Source: Stieleria magnilauensis
Lineage (GTDB): Bacteria > Planctomycetota > Planctomycetia > Pirellulales > Pirellulaceae
Direction of reading: 5' to 3'
DNA: 64,000 bases
Assembly: GCA_007753675.1 (NCBI GenBank)
Contig: CP036432.1
Coordinates: forward strand, 2,702,394 to 2,766,393
The stretch's first letter is position 1. Every line of letters starts with the position of its first letter. Position numbers and translations under genes: made by a program. Below, piece after piece: positions 49,801 to 59,291 of the stretch. The notes under the pieces were generated by a model that was not told the origin of the DNA, searched no databases, and saw only the letters and a program-made list of their open reading frames with translations.

Positions 49801-50558
49801 GTACCGCTGGGGAAGACGACATCGTCGACCGCGATCTTGCCTTCGATCTTCGCGGCACTCTTGACGCTGGAAAGCTTCTCGGTGCGGGTCGGGTAAAACG
49901 CTTGCAGGATGTCGGCGTCGGTCGAGTACTTCGGATCCATCGCGCGCAACAACGTGGTCGCCGCGAACTTTCCGCTCTGGTCGATGCGGACGGTCAACGC
50001 GTCTTTCTTCGTCACGTTGAACTCCACCCAACTGCCGCGTTCGGGGATCACCCGGCACGAAGGCAATTTGCGGTCGGTCGTCGTGTCCGTATCCCAGACA
50101 AAATCGACACCGGGCGAGCGGTGAAGCTGGCTGACGACGACGCGCTCGGCACCGTTGATGATGAACTCACCGCCACCCATCATGATCGGCATGTCACCCA
50201 AGTACACCTCTTCCTCATGGGGCTCTTCGCGATTCAGCCGCAGCCAAATCCGAAGCGGCATCCCGTAAGTCAGACGCAACTGCCGGCATTCCTGGCTGGT
50301 GTAGCGAGGTTTGCCCAGCTCGTAACGCAAGTACTCAAGCGTGATGTTCCCGTCGTAGCTGGCGATCGGGAAAATTTCTCGCAGGACGCTTTCAAGCCCT
50401 TTGTCTTCGCGAGCAAGTGAGTTGACGTCTTCTTGCAAGAATTCCTTGTAGGAAGCCGTCTGCAAGGCGGTCAGATCGGGCAGCTCAAAGCCGCCCAGAT
50501 CGGTTCCAAAGTGACGTACGGTTGTGGGGATCAGACGACGCTGGGACGTAACTGCCAT
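46836..50558 (-). CDS. rpoB: DNA-directed RNA polymerase subunit beta
   Basis: A 1240-residue beta subunit. The ATG at 50558 ([18 protein letters not shown]) is chosen over one 34 codons upstream because it gives the normal family N-terminus and has CAGGAG about 12 bases before it. The rifampicin-region block is recognisable ([43 protein letters not shown]), followed by [17 protein letters not shown] and the C-terminal [25 protein letters not shown]. In that region the Asp, His, Arg and Ser positions associated with drug contact look wild-type. No rplL or rplJ precedes it, so it heads its own transcript with rpoC. Confidence 0.98.
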   Translation of the reverse strand: MAVTSQRRLIPTTVRHFGTDLGGFELPDLTALQTASYKEFLQEDVNSLAREDKGLESVLREIFPIASYDGNITLEYLRYELGKPRYTSQECRQLRLTYGMPLRIWLRLNREEPHEEEVYLGDMPIMMGGGEFIINGAERVVVSQLHRSPGVDFVWDTDTTTDRKLPSCRVIPERGSWVEFNVTKKDALTVRIDQSGKFAATTLLRAMDPKYSTDADILQAFYPTRTEKLSSVKSAAKIEGKIAVDDVVFPSGTERAGEIIIEAAHRITKEIAEAICVAGVTSIQCMDAPKVPVIFNTLMEDNTASHEEALLRIYQRLRPGNPPQLEKARVLFEEKFYDDNRYRLGKVGRFRLNRKLGLGVSESVMTLRPDDIIESIRYLIELFDPDSDAEIDDIDHLGNRRLRTIDELACEELRKGFLKLRRTVQERMSVKDAQDMTPRSLINPKSVSAAIDYFFGRGELSQVVDQTNPLSQLTHERRLSALGPGGLNRKRAGFEVRDVHISHYGRICPIETPEGTNIGLISSLAIYAGVDDYGFLITPYRCVKEGVVTDEVVWLRADEENEAYVAPADTEVKDKALVPGPNLIARVRSDFKIVQPNQVNYMDVAPSQMVGVSAGLIPFLEHDDANRALMGSNMQRQAVPLLVAEPPIVGTGMERQVARNSAMVVRARRAGKVTYVDSSRIEIGSDHYELKKYQGLNERTCQNQKPLVRLGDDVTQGQIIADGAATRDGELALGRNVLVGFMSFDGFNYEDAIIISEELVRNDTYTSIHIEDFDVEIRETKLGREEFTRDIPNVSEKALRNLDENGIVQVGTYVKPGDILVGKVSPKSKTELTPEEKLLHAIFGRAGEDVKNDSLEVPSGIEGIVIDTHKFSRRMSLSEDERKEFERELKEVEAAGNAEIASTFESLVRDLEEAAGVKLKDSTGTPLADGQDPKFVAERAIAFRLDHIMDQVKGDDKQEAVQKVYDTQWSNVEVAIDLRDRKLNSMKRGDELRSGVLQMAKVYIATKRVISVGDKMAGRHGNKGVIAKILPVADMPFLPDGTPLQILLNPLGVPSRMNVGQILETHLGWAGAKLGFQSITPVFNGASEEDINEALDEAGLPRHGKVRLIDGRTGEAMEQETTVGYIYMLKLHHLVDDKVHARSTGPYSLITQQPLGGKARFGGQRFGEMEVWALEAYGAAYILQELLTVKSDDVEGRTKIYESMVKGENTLEAGTPASFDVLTNEIRGLALNMQLEKRPI

Positions 50559-51430
50559 CGGTAAAGAAAGCTCCTGCTGGACTTGAGATCCATGATCTCG
50601 GACGGCTATCGAATGGGTTTCGACCGAACTGCTACAAGCACTGCTGCTGCGACAACACAAAGACCCCGAAAGGTTCGATTTTCCGATTGACGTGGCGAAT
50701 CGGATTGGCGGACATTGGGTCGCTGGAAAGAATTGGGCCGGAAACGTTGAAGCCAGGACCCAGAGTCGCTATATCCACAAACAGCGATCGCCAAGACCGG
50801 TCCCCGCCGCGACGCGGCAGAAACAGGAATCATCAATTCGGTTGCGGGAAACGCGTTCGCCAAAACAATCTGACCAATAGTGGTCCGCGGTTTTGATACA
50901 ATCACAGAACGCACGGGCGGGCATCCCTGACGATCAATGCGGATAAAATTGGGCCATCGACACGGATATAGACGGCTGGAACCTAGGCTCGATGTGGGAG
51001 AATATCACAACGGCCACTTTTACGAAAGCCCAACCCGCTCGACTGGCCCGGATTGTGCTGGGACTTTCGTTTTCAGCGCAAACCTCTATACCCAAACAAC
51101 TTAGCGACACTCACCGCCGGTCGCCACCAGCCCCCCGCCGCTGTTTTTTGGGCCAAGTGAGAAAATTGACGAAATTTTGAACCAGACGGCCCCGCCCTGC
51201 CCCGAAGCGTCGCCGCTATTTCTGTCGCTCAAATGCTGTGAAATTCCGGGTCCTGCTAACCAACGCGGTGAAGCATTTTGTTAGCGGTAGGGCGCGAGCC
51301 CTCCGGTGTTTCGGGGACGAGGAGGGACCGGAGGGCTTGCGCCCTGCCGCTAACACCTCGTCAAACGCAGGGATTAAATGCTTCACAGCGTTGTCTGCTA
51401 ACCGTCAGCCCCGTTGGGGAAACAGCCCGG
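50559..51430. other. Long rpoB upstream region
   Basis: 872 bases with no credible gene. It holds the rpoB promoter (not pinpointed) and the second 133-bp nested-palindrome element (51261-51393). The rest shows no structure I can support. Confidence 0.5.
51261..51393. repeat. 133-bp nested-palindrome element, copy 2
   Basis: Inner arms 51280-51307 and 51327-51354 (start GTTAGCGGTAGGGCGCGAG) and outer arms 51261-51279 (CAACGCGGTGAAGCATTTT) and 51376-51393 (AAATGCTTCACAGCGTTG). Same length and order as the copy at 19951-20083 but inverted: the ACCTCGTCAAACGCAGGGA spacer on its right matches the left spacer there in complement. Confidence 0.85.
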
Positions 51431-52579
51431 TTACAGAAACATCGACTGAAACATCACCCAGCGGGCCGTCAACAGCGTCAGCAGCAAACAACACCACCAC
51501 GACGCCACCTGGGCGACCGGTCGTCGATGCAGCCGATACAGAATGCCGATCGACATCCCCGTGACCGTCGCCTTGAACAAGAACAAGCGAACCGGTTCGG
51601 CGATCATCCCGCTGCCCAACGGATTGAGCTCGCGCATCAGCCCCGCGTTCGCAGTCCCCAACGTCCAAATCAAATCCACCGCCGACAGCAACGCGACAAT
51701 CAACAACGATTGCCCCACCACCTTGCGATGCTTGGACCAGTCGGTCGGATCCGTTGCCGAACTCTCGATCTGAGGGCGGTTGGACAGCAAGTGGCCGAAG
51801 CCGAGCACCACCACCGCCATCGCGAATACCGTCAACGGGTAAGAGATTTTGGAGATCCAATGGGTCGCTGCGGTCACCCGCTCGCCGTCGGCTTCCGCTT
51901 GATCGAATTTCTTCAGCTTCGCTTCCACTTGCTCGCTGAATTCCGGAGTCGGCTGGAATTCCGTCAACAATCGACTCAAACTCGCATCGGTCGGTTCCAC
52001 ACGACTGGAAATTTGCGTCATCGCCGCCGGGCCGTCAGAGTCACGCAAGGCGCGAAGCAAATCCATCCCTCCCTGTTCGGGATAAAGCATCCGCGGCCGC
52101 TCTCCCGAATACAGGACAACGATCATGCCGAAATCGACCGACCGAATGTCCTCGTAGAACCGTCGATAGAGGTCCGCGGGCGAAGCTTCCACAGGTTCGC
52201 GAAAACGCCAAGTCTCTTCTGTATAGTTGACCCGTTGTACCTGTGGATCACCGTGTGTCACCCGAGCCTCACGCCCCCAACGCGGTCGCCGCCGGCCGAA
52301 ACGCCCTTCACGCTCACGCTCTCGCTCCCGTTCCTCGTATTCGGACAAGTCGAACGCGTCTGCCTTGAATTCGCGTCCGTTGATCGTCAACGCATCCCCG
52401 TCAAAGTCGACTTCATAGGGTGATGGCACATACCGCCCCTCCAAAAAGATGAACCCTTGCATCTTCGGGTTCCCGCCGACCGACTCCGCCCTCACCGTTC
52501 CGGCCGCCTGCCCGGCCCCCATCAGTGCCGCGAGCAGGCCAAGCCACGCAAAATGAAAGCCAAACACTGAGCGGTCCAT
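51431..52579 (-). CDS. Exported membrane protein with DUF5658-like C-terminal domain
   Basis: A 382-residue protein. It starts with a signal peptide (FHFAWLGLLAALMGAGQAAGTVRA). A soluble part contains a highly charged run (EYEEREREREREGRFGRRR, about 79-97). About four C-terminal helices follow from residue 245. The block DLIWTLGTANAGLMRELNPLGSGMI followed by two helices resembles DUF5658 membrane modules. A region at about 130-200 (RRFYEDIRSVDFGMIVVLYSGERPRMLYPEQGGMDLLRALRDSDG) is not recognised. Function unknown. It reads on the same strand as rpoBC and lies 872 bases upstream of rpoB. Confidence 0.75.
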   Translation of the reverse strand: MDRSVFGFHFAWLGLLAALMGAGQAAGTVRAESVGGNPKMQGFIFLEGRYVPSPYEVDFDGDALTINGREFKADAFDLSEYEEREREREREGRFGRRRPRWGREARVTHGDPQVQRVNYTEETWRFREPVEASPADLYRRFYEDIRSVDFGMIVVLYSGERPRMLYPEQGGMDLLRALRDSDGPAAMTQISSRVEPTDASLSRLLTEFQPTPEFSEQVEAKLKKFDQAEADGERVTAATHWISKISYPLTVFAMAVVVLGFGHLLSNRPQIESSATDPTDWSKHRKVVGQSLLIVALLSAVDLIWTLGTANAGLMRELNPLGSGMIAEPVRLFLFKATVTGMSIGILYRLHRRPVAQVASWWCCLLLTLLTARWVMFQSMFL

Positions 52580-53380
52580 CGGATTCCTCGATCTAGAAAC
52601 AAACTTGCTGAGCCCAAAGGCGAAACGTAGCGCTCTGCGTTATTGAATCCGATTGACCCCCGAAAGTTTCGCATAAGATTTGCAGGTTATTGGCACTCAA
52701 GTTTCGGGTAGTGGACGAGGCGACGAGTCCTCCGCAGTCGGTGTAGTGGACGAGGCGACGAGTCCTCCGCAGTCGGTGTAGCGGACGAGGCGACGAGTCC
52801 TCCGCAGTCGGTGTAGCGGACGAGGCGACGAGTCCTCCGCAGTCGGTGTAGCGGACGAGGCGACGAGTCCTCCGCAGTCGGGTAGTGGACGAGGCGACGA
52901 GTCCTCCGCAGTCGGGTAGTGGACGAGGCGACGAGTCCTCCGCAGTCGGTGTAGTGGACGAGGCGACGAGTCCTCCGCAATCGTGTAGTGGACGAGGCGA
53001 CGAGTCCTCCGCAGTCGGGTAGCGGACGAGGCGACGAGCCTCCGCAGTCAGTGTAGTGAACGAGGCGACGAGTCCTCCGCAGTCGGGTAGTGGACGAGGC
53101 GACGAGTCCTCCGCAGTCGGTGTAGTGGACGCGGCGACGAGTCCTCCGCAGTCGGGTAGTGGACGAGGCGACGAGTCCTCTGCAGTCGGCATGTGGGCAG
53201 GGACTCGTCGCCTCGTCCACTACCGCCTACCCGAAAACCAAGATAGCCAAACGGCTGATCTTCACTTGACATCAGCTGGTTTGCGCCAGCGCGAGCGGCC
53301 TCCTCATCGGTGTTCACTTAGAGGTATCGGGCTCGCGCCCTTCCGCAAATCACGAACACCCCATTTAGCGGCAAACGAAC
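52580..53380. other. Intergenic region dominated by repeat array 2
   Basis: 801 bases between two minus-strand genes. Most of it is the 14-copy repeat array listed next. After the array, about 53330 carries an isolated GGGCTCGCGCCCTTCCGC, a half-arm of the 133-bp element family. Apparent open frames here translate the repeat and are not genes. Confidence 0.7.
52699..53237. repeat. GACGAGGCGACGAG repeat array 2 with terminal hairpin
   Basis: Fourteen direct copies of a 34-35-base unit (GTAGTGGACGAGGCGACGAG, then TCCTCCGCAGTCGG) run from 52708 to 53178, followed by one inverted copy at 53201-53223. The last direct copy and the inverted copy make a 23-bp perfect stem with a 22-base loop, as in array 1. 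The array is bounded by TTTCGGGTA on the left and its complement TACCCGAAA on the right. Units differ mainly at GTAGT/GTAGC and in the last base or two. Confidence 0.92.
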
Positions 53381-54859
53381 CTACGCCAGCAGTTCGCGGA
53401 CGATGCGCCCTTCCACATCCGTTAGGCGGAACTCTCGCCCCTGATAACGATACGTCAGCCGCTCGTGATCAAGCCCCAGCAGGTGCAACACGGTGGCGTT
53501 GAGGTCGTGAACGTGCACACCGTCCTGGACCACATCCATGCCAAATTCATCGGTCTTGCCATAGCGGACGCCGCCCTTCACCCCGCCGCCGGCCAGCCAA
53601 CACGTGAACGCGTCCTTGTGATGGTCCCGGCCGGCCAGCCCCTGACCCTTGTTGCTGCCCTGGTTGAGTGGCGTACGCCCGAACTCTGATCCCCAAATGA
53701 TCAAGGTGTCGTTGAGCAAACCGCGTCGCTTGAGATCACCGATCAACGCGGCAATCGGGCGATCGGTCTGTCGACATTTCTCCGGCAGACGCTTTTCGAT
53801 GTTGCCATGATGATCCCAATCGGAATCGTAAAGCTCGATCAGTCGGACGCCGCGCTCGACCAACCGCCTGGCCAACAAGCAGTTGTTGGCAAACGACGCG
53901 TTGCCCGGCTCGGCACCATACAGCGCCAACGTCTCCTCCGACTCCCCGTCCAGACTCATCAGTTCGGGGACCGACATTTGCATCCGATACGACATCTCGT
54001 ACTGGCTGATCCGCGTCGCGATCTCCTCGTCCCCGGTCGCCAAGCGATGCTGCTCGTTGAGTTCCCCCAAGGCGTCCAAGACCTGACGGCGTTCCTGCAT
54101 CGAACGGCCTTCGGGGTTGGAAAGGAACAACACCGGATCGCCCTTGGAACGAAATTGAATGCCCTGATAAATGCTCGGCAAAAAGCCAGGCGACCACATG
54201 CTGGTGCCCGCCCCGCCGGCCGGCCCGCTGAGCATGACCACGTATCCGGGCAGGTCCTTGTTTTCCGAGCCGAGTCCGTAGCTGACCCACGAACCAAAAC
54301 TGGGCCGCCCGCCGCGACCGAATCCGGAGTGCAAAAACATCTGCGCCGGGGCGTGGTTGATTTCATCGGTGTGCATCGAATGAATGAACGCCAATTCATC
54401 TGCGACCTGGCTGAGGTGTGGCCACAACTCGCTCATCGTGTGCCCGCACTGGCCCTGCCGCGAAAACTTCCACGGCGAACCGGCGAGCGTGGACGTCTTG
54501 CCGATGAACGCAAAGTCGCGTCCCTTGGTGACCTCCGGCGGGCAAGGCTGGTTGTGTCGTTTGACCAGTTCGGGCTTTTCCTGAAACAAATCGAACTGCG
54601 ACGGCGCCCCGATCATGTGCAGATAAATCACATGCTTGGCGCGCGGCGCGAAGTGCGGCCCGGCGGTCGCGGCGAACGAATCTTCACTCAGCAGTGACGC
54701 CAGTGCGATTGAGCCGAATCCGATTCCGCCGGTACCAAGAAACCCACGCCGGTCAAACCGAACGACGTCATCGACGTCGCTGCGATTGGCCTGGGAACGG
54801 GAATTCACTTTGCGACGCGACATGCGATGACGATTTGATGTGGAAGGCAATGCGTTCAT
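53381..54859 (-). CDS. DUF1501 family exported protein, pair 2
   Basis: A 492-residue DUF1501 protein with a twin-arginine-type signal (DRRGFLGTGGIGFGSIALASLL) preceded by a longer n-region. Family blocks match the first copy: HVIYLHMIGAPSQFDLFQEKP, GRGGRPSFGSWVSYGLGSENKDLPGYVVM, IWGSEFGRTPLNQGSNKGQGLAGRDHHKDAFTCWLAGGGVKGG and LNATVLHLLGLDHERLTYRYQGREFRLTDV. It starts eight bases after the PSD1 gene. By eye it differs from the 36679 copy throughout the body, so the two pairs are old paralogues rather than a recent duplication. Confidence 0.92.
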   Translation of the reverse strand: MNALPSTSNRHRMSRRKVNSRSQANRSDVDDVVRFDRRGFLGTGGIGFGSIALASLLSEDSFAATAGPHFAPRAKHVIYLHMIGAPSQFDLFQEKPELVKRHNQPCPPEVTKGRDFAFIGKTSTLAGSPWKFSRQGQCGHTMSELWPHLSQVADELAFIHSMHTDEINHAPAQMFLHSGFGRGGRPSFGSWVSYGLGSENKDLPGYVVMLSGPAGGAGTSMWSPGFLPSIYQGIQFRSKGDPVLFLSNPEGRSMQERRQVLDALGELNEQHRLATGDEEIATRISQYEMSYRMQMSVPELMSLDGESEETLALYGAEPGNASFANNCLLARRLVERGVRLIELYDSDWDHHGNIEKRLPEKCRQTDRPIAALIGDLKRRGLLNDTLIIWGSEFGRTPLNQGSNKGQGLAGRDHHKDAFTCWLAGGGVKGGVRYGKTDEFGMDVVQDGVHVHDLNATVLHLLGLDHERLTYRYQGREFRLTDVEGRIVRELLA

Positions 54860-54867
54860 CAGACGAC

Positions 54868-57800
54868 TCAGTCTTTGGTGATGGTTTCGTGCAGGTTCAG
54901 CAGCGCGGTGGTGACGCCGTACATCGGATCGGCAGAATCCGATTGCTGACGATACAGATGACGAAGCGTCGCAAGCTCACTGGCATTGGGTTGCCGCGCC
55001 GTGCACAACTGAAAGGCAAACTCGATTTGGTCGTCGATCGATGCGTCGCCCCTTTCGGCCGCGATTCTTGACGACAGGGCTTGGGCGGCTTCCACATAAA
55101 CCGGATCGTTCAGCAAGGTTAACGCTTGCAACGGAGTGTTGGTCCGAGAACGCTTGACGGTGCAGGCCAAACGCGCGGTGGCGTCGAAGTTAATGAAACT
55201 GGGATACGGCGAGCCCCTTTTGACGACGACGTAGATGCCACGCCGATGTCGCTCGCCGCCCGGGCTGACTTCATAGTCATACGCCTCGCCGCCGACCTTG
55301 GACCACACACCGTCGGGTTGGTAGGGGCGAATCGATGGGCCGTGTTGCCGTAAACTCAACAAGCCGGCGATGGCCAATGCATTGTCGCGAATCATCTCGG
55401 CGTCCATTCGAAAACGCGGCCCACGCGCCAGCAGACGGTTCTCCGGGTCGACGTCGCGAAGTTCATAGCGAACGTTGGACGAGTGTTGATAGGTCGCTGA
55501 CGTGACGATGGTCTTCAGCAAACGTTTCATCGACCACCCCTTGTCCATCAACTCAACCGCCAACCAATCAAGCAGTTGAGGGTGCGAGGGCGATTCGCCC
55601 TTGATGCCAAAATCCTCGGGCGTGGTGACAATGCCGGCGCCGAAAAGTTCCATCCACCAACGGTTGACGGTCACGCGAGCCACGAGCGGATTGTCGCGTG
55701 AAACCAACCAACGGGCCAGCGTCAGACGGTCCTCCGGCCCGTCAGGGCAAGGGTGCAAGACCGCCGGCGTGCCGGGCTGAACCGGATCGCCCGGCGTGCG
55801 ATAATCGCCCCGCTCAAACACCGCGGACGTTCGCGGTTGGTCCAGTTCGATCATCACCAACGTCGTGTCGGGCGTCAGCTGCTTGATCTGCTTTTGCAGC
55901 TGAGCGATCTGCTTGTCGAGTGCATTGAATGCCTTGTCCCGCTCGACCCGGTATTGAACCAGCGTCTTTCGTTCCTTGTCCGACCGTTCGGCCGGAGACT
56001 TTCGCGCCGCCCGGGCGATCACTTCGGGAACGGCTTCGGCGTCAACGTCTCCGGTCACGACCGAAAGCTTGAAGCGACCGATGGTCAGCGCTCGGCCGAA
56101 GTGTTGCGTCATCGTGATCGCCAGCGGTCGATCGGCGGCAAGCTCGATCGGTTCGTCCAGCACAAACGTCGCCCAGTGCGGTTTGCCCTGTTGCGGTGAA
56201 ATCGCCCAGCCGCTCTTCGGATCGTCATCGATCGCGCCGGCCACGGGATAGTTCTTTTGCGAAAAACTCGCCTTCGCCGCCGAGAAAGAAAGCGTCTGTT
56301 TTCGCTCCACCGTATCAGCCCCAGCGCCGACCCCAGCGTTTGCAACACGCTCCACCTGAAAATCGTTCAAGACAAAATTGCGGCGTTCATTCCGCCCCGG
56401 CCCAGAATCGGGAAGCGACTCGTCGAGCATCACGTCCAAGCGAATCGCGGTGACGCGAGGCACCTGGGCGGTTGCCACAACCCTGTACTGGTCCTTGTCC
56501 GGCGGGTCACCGCCTTGCAGCAAGATCGAACCATCATCGAGGCGTTCATACGAATCGGTCGTGCCTTCGGATTCAAACTCGATGACTTCGAGCGTGTGTG
56601 CCTGCGGTGATTGAGCAATCAACTCGGAAAGCCCCTCGCCCCATTCGTCCAGACCGGCGGACAGTTCCTCACGGCGTTGCTGTTGTTGGCTTTTGAGGTC
56701 ATCAAGTTGTCGCTGAAGCTCCACGCGTTGTTGGTCGCGCGGCGGATCTTCCAAAGGCATGCTGGGACCTTGGAACTTGATCGACGAAGGTTGCTTGGGA
56801 TTGGCGCGGTCGGCTTCCTGCACCGTGTTGTTGAAATAGGCCAACAACTGATAGTACTCCTCCGTTGTGAACGGATCGTACTTGTGATCATGACACTGGC
56901 AGCACTCCAACGTCGTCCCCAACCAAACGGCGCCGGTCGTATTGACCCGATCGATGACTTGCTCGATACGGGTTTCTTCGGGCAGCGATCCGGCTTCGAC
57001 GTTGGTCGGCGTGCAGCGGTGGAACCCCGTCGCGATTTTTTGTGACGCCGTCGCGGCGGGCAGCAGGTCGCCGGCGACTTGCTCGATCGTGAACTGATCA
57101 AATGGCATGTCGTCGTTGAGCGCGTTGATGACCCAATCGCGATAGGCCCAGATGTCGCGAAAGTTGTCGCGTTGAAATCCATGGGAATCGGCATAGCGTG
57201 CCAAGTCCAACCAGGGACGCGCCCAACGTTCGCCGAACTGTGGACGACTGAGCAAGGAATCGACGATCGACTCGTACTGTTGGCGGCTCGGATCGCGAAC
57301 GAACGCCTCGACCTCGCCGGGCGTCGGCGGCAGTCCGATCAAGTCCAAATACAACCGGCGGATCAGTTTTTCCGGCCGCGCCTTCGGCGCCGGAGTCAGG
57401 TTCTCCGCTTCAAGTCGGTGCAGCACAAAATGGTCGATCGGCGATTGCGGCCACGCGGTGTCGCGAACGTCCGGCAAGGCGGGTCGGCGCGGGGCGACGT
57501 AGGCCCAGTGCTGGGCTACGACGAACGTTTCCGGCCAAACCGCTCCGCCCGCGATCCAGCGACGCAGCGCATCGACCTGTGATGCGGACAACGGATCGCC
57601 GATCGCCGGCATGATTTCGTCGTGCCCGCGCGGCAAGACTACACGTCGCAGCAGTTCGCTCTCTTGGGGATTCCCCGGCTCCACCGAACCCGACTCGAGA
57701 AGATCATTGCGGCGATCCAAACGCAAACCGGCTTCCTGCTTTTCCGCTCCATGGCATTCAAAGCAAGACCGCTGCAAGATCGGGTAGACGTCCTTGGCAA

Positions 57801-57936
57801 ATTCGACCGTGCGCGTCGACGCGGGCTCGGCAGCAACCAGCGATGCAAACGAAGTCGTGATCAAGAATCCGACCAGAACGACATGCAGGAGCTTGAGGAG
57901 ACTCATGGCGGGGTGGGGAAGGGCGTGCTGTTTCAA
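54868..57936 (-). CDS. PSD1/DUF1549-DUF1553 protein with cytochrome-type heme motif, pair 2
   Basis: A 1022-residue secreted protein. An ATG at 57906 (MSLLKLLHVVLVG) would give a cleaner signal peptide. The cytochrome-type motif CFECHG lies near residue 58, then DUF1549 (WLDLARYADSHGFQRDNFRDIWAYRDWV), a second CCQCHDHKYDPFTTEEYYQLLAYFNN, and a coiled-coil stretch (about 405-430, RVELQRQLDDLKSQQQQRREEL). A beta-rich middle segment of about 200 residues (LEVIEFESEGTTDSYERLDDGS...) comes next, then DUF1553 to the end (LVSRDNPLVARVTVNRWWMELFGAGIVTTPEDFGIKGE). The middle insert is absent from the pair 1 protein and may bind substrate. Operon with the DUF1501 gene downstream. Confidence 0.92.
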   Translation of the reverse strand: MKQHALPHPAMSLLKLLHVVLVGFLITTSFASLVAAEPASTRTVEFAKDVYPILQRSCFECHGAEKQEAGLRLDRRNDLLESGSVEPGNPQESELLRRVVLPRGHDEIMPAIGDPLSASQVDALRRWIAGGAVWPETFVVAQHWAYVAPRRPALPDVRDTAWPQSPIDHFVLHRLEAENLTPAPKARPEKLIRRLYLDLIGLPPTPGEVEAFVRDPSRQQYESIVDSLLSRPQFGERWARPWLDLARYADSHGFQRDNFRDIWAYRDWVINALNDDMPFDQFTIEQVAGDLLPAATASQKIATGFHRCTPTNVEAGSLPEETRIEQVIDRVNTTGAVWLGTTLECCQCHDHKYDPFTTEEYYQLLAYFNNTVQEADRANPKQPSSIKFQGPSMPLEDPPRDQQRVELQRQLDDLKSQQQQRREELSAGLDEWGEGLSELIAQSPQAHTLEVIEFESEGTTDSYERLDDGSILLQGGDPPDKDQYRVVATAQVPRVTAIRLDVMLDESLPDSGPGRNERRNFVLNDFQVERVANAGVGAGADTVERKQTLSFSAAKASFSQKNYPVAGAIDDDPKSGWAISPQQGKPHWATFVLDEPIELAADRPLAITMTQHFGRALTIGRFKLSVVTGDVDAEAVPEVIARAARKSPAERSDKERKTLVQYRVERDKAFNALDKQIAQLQKQIKQLTPDTTLVMIELDQPRTSAVFERGDYRTPGDPVQPGTPAVLHPCPDGPEDRLTLARWLVSRDNPLVARVTVNRWWMELFGAGIVTTPEDFGIKGESPSHPQLLDWLAVELMDKGWSMKRLLKTIVTSATYQHSSNVRYELRDVDPENRLLARGPRFRMDAEMIRDNALAIAGLLSLRQHGPSIRPYQPDGVWSKVGGEAYDYEVSPGGERHRRGIYVVVKRGSPYPSFINFDATARLACTVKRSRTNTPLQALTLLNDPVYVEAAQALSSRIAAERGDASIDDQIEFAFQLCTARQPNASELATLRHLYRQQSDSADPMYGVTTALLNLHETITKD

Positions 57937-58024
57937 CGGGATCGGAAGCGGCGGGATGCATGGTGAGGGAGGATGATCCGCGGTCCATTGTAAATCATTA
58001 CAACCCCCGACGCGTCGTCGTCGT

Positions 58025-58030
58025 TATACT
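58025..58030 (+). promoter_or_regulatory. Candidate -10 box for the D-TA/MFS/dipeptidase unit
   Basis: TATACT on the plus strand, 36 bases before the ATG of the PLP enzyme gene, in a 130-base divergent gap. No good -35 sits at normal spacing; TTACAA is 21 bases away. Confidence 0.3.
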
Positions 58031-58066
58031 CCGGGCTCCCGCCGCCAAAGTTCCACTTCACTGCGA

Positions 58067-59218
58067 ATGACGGCCCCCCCACCCCACCCTCCGGTTATCC
58101 CTGAAAACGAATTGATGCCGTCCTGGTACGAACTCGACAACGCCGACGAAATCCCGTCCCCAACCCTGCTGATCTACCCCCATCGTGTGCGGGCCAACCT
58201 TCAACGCATGATCGCCTGGGCAGGCGTCGATCGTTTGCGACCACACGTCAAGACGCACAAGTTGCCGCAGATCATTCAGATGAAGCTGGAGGCCGGGATC
58301 GGTAAGTTCAAAACCTCCACGATCGCGGAGGCGGAGATGACAGCGGCGGCCGGCGGACGCGACGTGCTCCTCGCCTATCAGCCCGTCGGGCCCAACATCC
58401 GGCGGCTGGTGGAACTCGTCAGGGCGTTTCCCCAAACCCAGTTTTCGACGATCGTCGACGACACCCGAATCGCCCAGTCGCTCTCCGAGGCCGCCCAGCG
58501 CCGGCAAGTCAACGTGGACGTGTTGATCGATTTGAACATCGGGATGAATCGGACCGGCATTCGACCCAACGCCGATGCCGTTGCGTTGTACCGATTCCTT
58601 GCCGCCGCCAAGGGGCTTCGTCCGGCGGGGCTGCACGCCTACGACGGGCACATCCATGACACCGACGAGGCGTTGGTTCGGCGACAGGTTGCCGCCGCGT
58701 TTGAGCCGGTGTGGGACTTGCGACGGGAACTTGTGGCCGAAGGCTTGGCGGTCCCCAAAGTCGTCGGCTGCGGCACGGTCTCGTCCAGAATTTTAGCCGC
58801 CGAGCACGACATCGAAGTCAGCGCGGGAACGTCGGTGCTCTGGGACGCCGGTCAGCCGACCTTCACGCCACCGATGGAAGTCGATCAGGCCGCCGTGCTG
58901 CTGGCCCGCGTGATCAGCCGGCCCGCCCCAGGACTGCTTTGCATCGACCTGGGCTACAAAGCGGTCGCGTCGGAAATGCAGCCTCCGCGGGTTGCGTTTT
59001 TTGGACTCGACGACGCCGAAGCCGTGGGGCACAGCGAAGAACACTTGGTGCTGAAGACCGATCGTGCGGACGATTATCCCGTCGGCGCCGTGTTGTATGG
59101 CGTTCCCACCCACATCTGCCCGACGGTCGCCTTGCACGCGGAAGTCTGGTGCGTCGACAACGGACGCGCCGTCGAGCCCTGGCCCGTCGTGGCCAGGGCC
59201 AGACGGATCACCATTTGA
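58067..59218 (+). CDS. D-threonine aldolase/D-serine dehydratase-like PLP enzyme
   Basis: A 383-residue fold-type III PLP enzyme of the D-TA family. The Schiff-base motif RPHVKTHKLP places the cofactor lysine at Lys62. An alanine-racemase-like barrel follows (VDVLIDLNIGMNRTGI). The C-terminal metal site is THICPTVALHAEVWCV, with the His-x-Cys pair characteristic of D-threonine aldolases and D-serine dehydratases. The likely reaction is cleavage or deamination of a D-beta-hydroxy amino acid. First gene of a plus-strand run with an MFS carrier and an M19 dipeptidase, which supports use of D-amino acids or D-containing peptides. The substrate is inferred, not read from sequence. Confidence 0.88.
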   Translation: MTAPPPHPPVIPENELMPSWYELDNADEIPSPTLLIYPHRVRANLQRMIAWAGVDRLRPHVKTHKLPQIIQMKLEAGIGKFKTSTIAEAEMTAAAGGRDVLLAYQPVGPNIRRLVELVRAFPQTQFSTIVDDTRIAQSLSEAAQRRQVNVDVLIDLNIGMNRTGIRPNADAVALYRFLAAAKGLRPAGLHAYDGHIHDTDEALVRRQVAAAFEPVWDLRRELVAEGLAVPKVVGCGTVSSRILAAEHDIEVSAGTSVLWDAGQPTFTPPMEVDQAAVLLARVISRPAPGLLCIDLGYKAVASEMQPPRVAFFGLDDAEAVGHSEEHLVLKTDRADDYPVGAVLYGVPTHICPTVALHAEVWCVDNGRAVEPWPVVARARRITI

Positions 59219-59291
59219 ACAACGCCCGTGGGAGAAGCGTCCAGCCGATCCCGCCAGCTTCCTCGCACGATGCTCTCTCAGGCAGAAACAC

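Noticed and set aside
46785..50420. 1211-residue open frame antisense to rpoB
   Set aside because: Same reasoning; the rpoB motifs on the minus strand are unmistakable.
52593..53220. Open frames rich in SSPRPL / GLVASSTT text
   Set aside because: They are translations of the 34-35-base repeat; repeated text in every frame is expected.
52699..53237. CRISPR array
   Set aside because: The stretches between repeat cores are themselves repeated and only about 12-16 bases, so they are not spacers, and no cas gene is present.
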